Below are positions 38,301-38,604 of a DNA stretch of 38,604 nt, in pieces. The stretch comes from Minisyncoccota bacterium (lineage in GTDB: Bacteria > Patescibacteriota > Minisyncoccia > Moranbacterales > GCA-2747515). Each line of letters begins with the position of its first letter. The first letter of the stretch is position 1. The notes beneath the pieces were generated by a model, which ran no database searches, was not told the origin of the DNA, and was given only the letters and a program-made list of their open reading frames with translations. The position numbers were made by a program, and so were the translations under genes. The DNA lies in assembly GCA_937936355.1 (NCBI GenBank), contig CALDDM010000024.1, forward strand, positions 1 to 38,604, in the 5' to 3' direction.

Positions 38301-38604
38301 GTTTTTTTCAAAGCCAGCAGCATTTGATTTTACAGACTTGTCGCCAACAACATCTTTAGAAAGTCGCAAATCTTGCAAAGATACAAAGTACACAAAAGGG
38401 TTATTATTTTCTATATGTGTAAGCGCATCTTCTCCAAGATGTTTTGAGCAAAATTGATACTCAGTATCCTTAAAGATCTTATCAAAATCTTCTTTCCAGT
38501 CTGTACTCACGCTTGGGCGATGTGTGATAATCAATATCTTTTTATACTGATTATCTTTAGCCACCTGCATAGCAGCTACTGTTTTACCAAAGCGCATCTT
38601 AGCA
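35352..38604 (-). CDS. SF2 helicase-N6-adenine methylase (Eco57I-type) fusion, open at window edge, frameshifted near C terminus
   Basis: At least 1081 residues; the 5' end lies outside the window (frame open to the last base). From the first visible Met: Walker A end RFGKT (residues 2-6), DEAH box (113-116), motif III LSGTPF (139-144), and motifs V/VI as TGQRLTTGASIKQW and QTAFRCQTPAR (366-376). A charged coiled coil (510-550) follows. The methylase has motif I as VLEINSKSGLYPL (706-718) and catalytic NPPY (821-824), then a target-recognition region. This layout resembles single-chain restriction-modification enzymes that translocate DNA. No nuclease motif is visible in the part shown. It ends early through a frameshift (see 35116-35355). 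Confidence 0.88.
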   Translation of the reverse strand, partial: AKMRFGKTVAAMQVAKDNQYKKILIITHRPSVSTDWKEDFDKIFKDTEYQFCSKHLGEDALTHIENNNPFVYFVSLQDLRLSKDVVGDKSVKSNAAGFEKNKEIFENHWDMMIIDEAHEGTESDLGMATLGKVPASFALRLSGTPFNILHKHHESEIYTWDYVMEQAAKKEWESKCSGIPNPYADLPEISMFTYDIDKFSADIGFGNGEFCDALDGAFKFHEFFRVLKDDEGNDLPQFRHEDMVNRFLDLLVNDRLKTKFPYATEEYRSYNKHVMWLLPNRVKIIEAMESLLNKHPVFSTFGIVNISGSPKNDDDLDMDAKKRVEKAIDKNDYTITLTGQRLTTGASIKQWTAVFMLSDTNSASSYLQTAFRCQTPARIDGKIKTKGYVFDFAPDRTLRLVAEAIEINHKAGKKNSAEQKEKMAQFLNFCPILAASEGSMKAFDVNNMLERLKKAAIERVARNGFDDPRLYNDQLLELQEVDLNQFSDLKEIVGTQSSKSVKDVKINEHGMDEMQRKKAEEAEEKKRKKKSLTEKEKEVLKQLQEARKQKKTAIDILRAVSIRMPMLVYGAKISVEKGVGINDFIDLVDSESWEEFMPKGLSKKQFRKFIKYYDEEVFRGVTRSIRAKAYDCDQLPPHERIQAIAEIFKTFKNPDKETVLTPWDVVNRHISSTLGGSDFREMNNETGLPKWIDQGNVTKIWSDTDARVLEINSKSGLYPLLAAYNFYRELLSGEFHGEENVFESLWSAVIENNIYVICKSPMAKMITQRTLAGYSGTQTNIIYIKDLVQKLQKVDGYKDYDLHAELKKKFNLSDMKFDAIIGNPPYQGDNHQQIYPFFYLAAREMGDVVSLIFPTGWQEPKDGNNLSKLNTKEIKTDHQIVQIDNVQNAFPGVVGAEWTNIIFWKKGYDNKLNGKQKILTNGTSEKNEKLVWRKEEVKKPKEIEDLAKTVKMTPNFKPVQKITSSRKPYGLHTDFLQNPKKCELPQVQNERKKNSDIELWTGGKSGRVVKFVPLDYPFPKVTKALKKYKVFVPYAWGNWSEKSGLGGAYADIIIAGPNVATTETWQESGVFDTYDLAQKTQST

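Overview
The window looks like a chromosomal segment of an uncultivated bacterium, most likely of the Patescibacteria/CPR type. That is an inference from general style: moderately low GC, TGA used as an ordinary stop (for example the four-base start/stop overlap at 20935-20938), many small lineage-specific membrane proteins and lipoproteins, PsbP-like lipoproteins, and free-standing FtsK gamma modules. No rRNA, convincing tRNA, CRISPR array, transposase or integrase was found. Almost everything lies on the minus strand; the only clear plus-strand genes are an HxlR regulator, one membrane protein and a DUF2779 nuclease.

Region 1 (1-4.3 kb) is conserved housekeeping, read leftward: greA, then lysS (with an extra C-terminal DUF2000-like domain), an HD phosphohydrolase and a DUF1761 membrane protein. 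Sigma70-like promoters can be read before greA and lysS, and hairpin terminators follow greA and the last gene. Region 2 (4.6-20.3 kb) is accessory: a Ser/Glu-repeat surface protein, a secreted zinc peptidase, a tiny secreted Cys-containing protein, three paralogous lipoproteins, a UbiA-type prenyltransferase, a DUF5519 protein, a tandem NTF2-like protein divergent from an HxlR regulator, a Fic protein with its own operator-like repeats, and a run of small membrane proteins. Intergenic spaces here are built from a limited set of repeat modules. Read in the minus-strand transcription direction, the usual order is stop codon, module A, B or C, the motif GTGGGTTCAC or GTGGGATCAC, then an intrinsic terminator. 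Modules and terminators occur in different combinations. This shuffled 3'-UTR architecture is the least explained feature of the window.

Region 3 (20.3-28.5 kb) holds a Panacea (SocA-like) antitoxin/toxin pair with a possible third 52-codon ORF, then cell-surface genes: two large secreted DUF5648 proteins, one ending in two carbohydrate-binding-like modules and the other in Ca-loop-like repeats, plus a secreted partner protein. Region 4 (28.2-38.6 kb) looks like stress and defence: a SpoT-type HD hydrolase with a zinc-ribbon tail, a multi-branched RNA-like element and a gene remnant, a Cas4-like/DnaQ-like DUF2779 nuclease, two solitary FtsK gamma-type winged helices, and an operon of a helicase-methylase (open at the window edge and frameshifted near its C terminus), a restriction 'subunit M'-like protein and a GmrSD-type DUF262/HNH nuclease. 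The last three are probably one defence unit.
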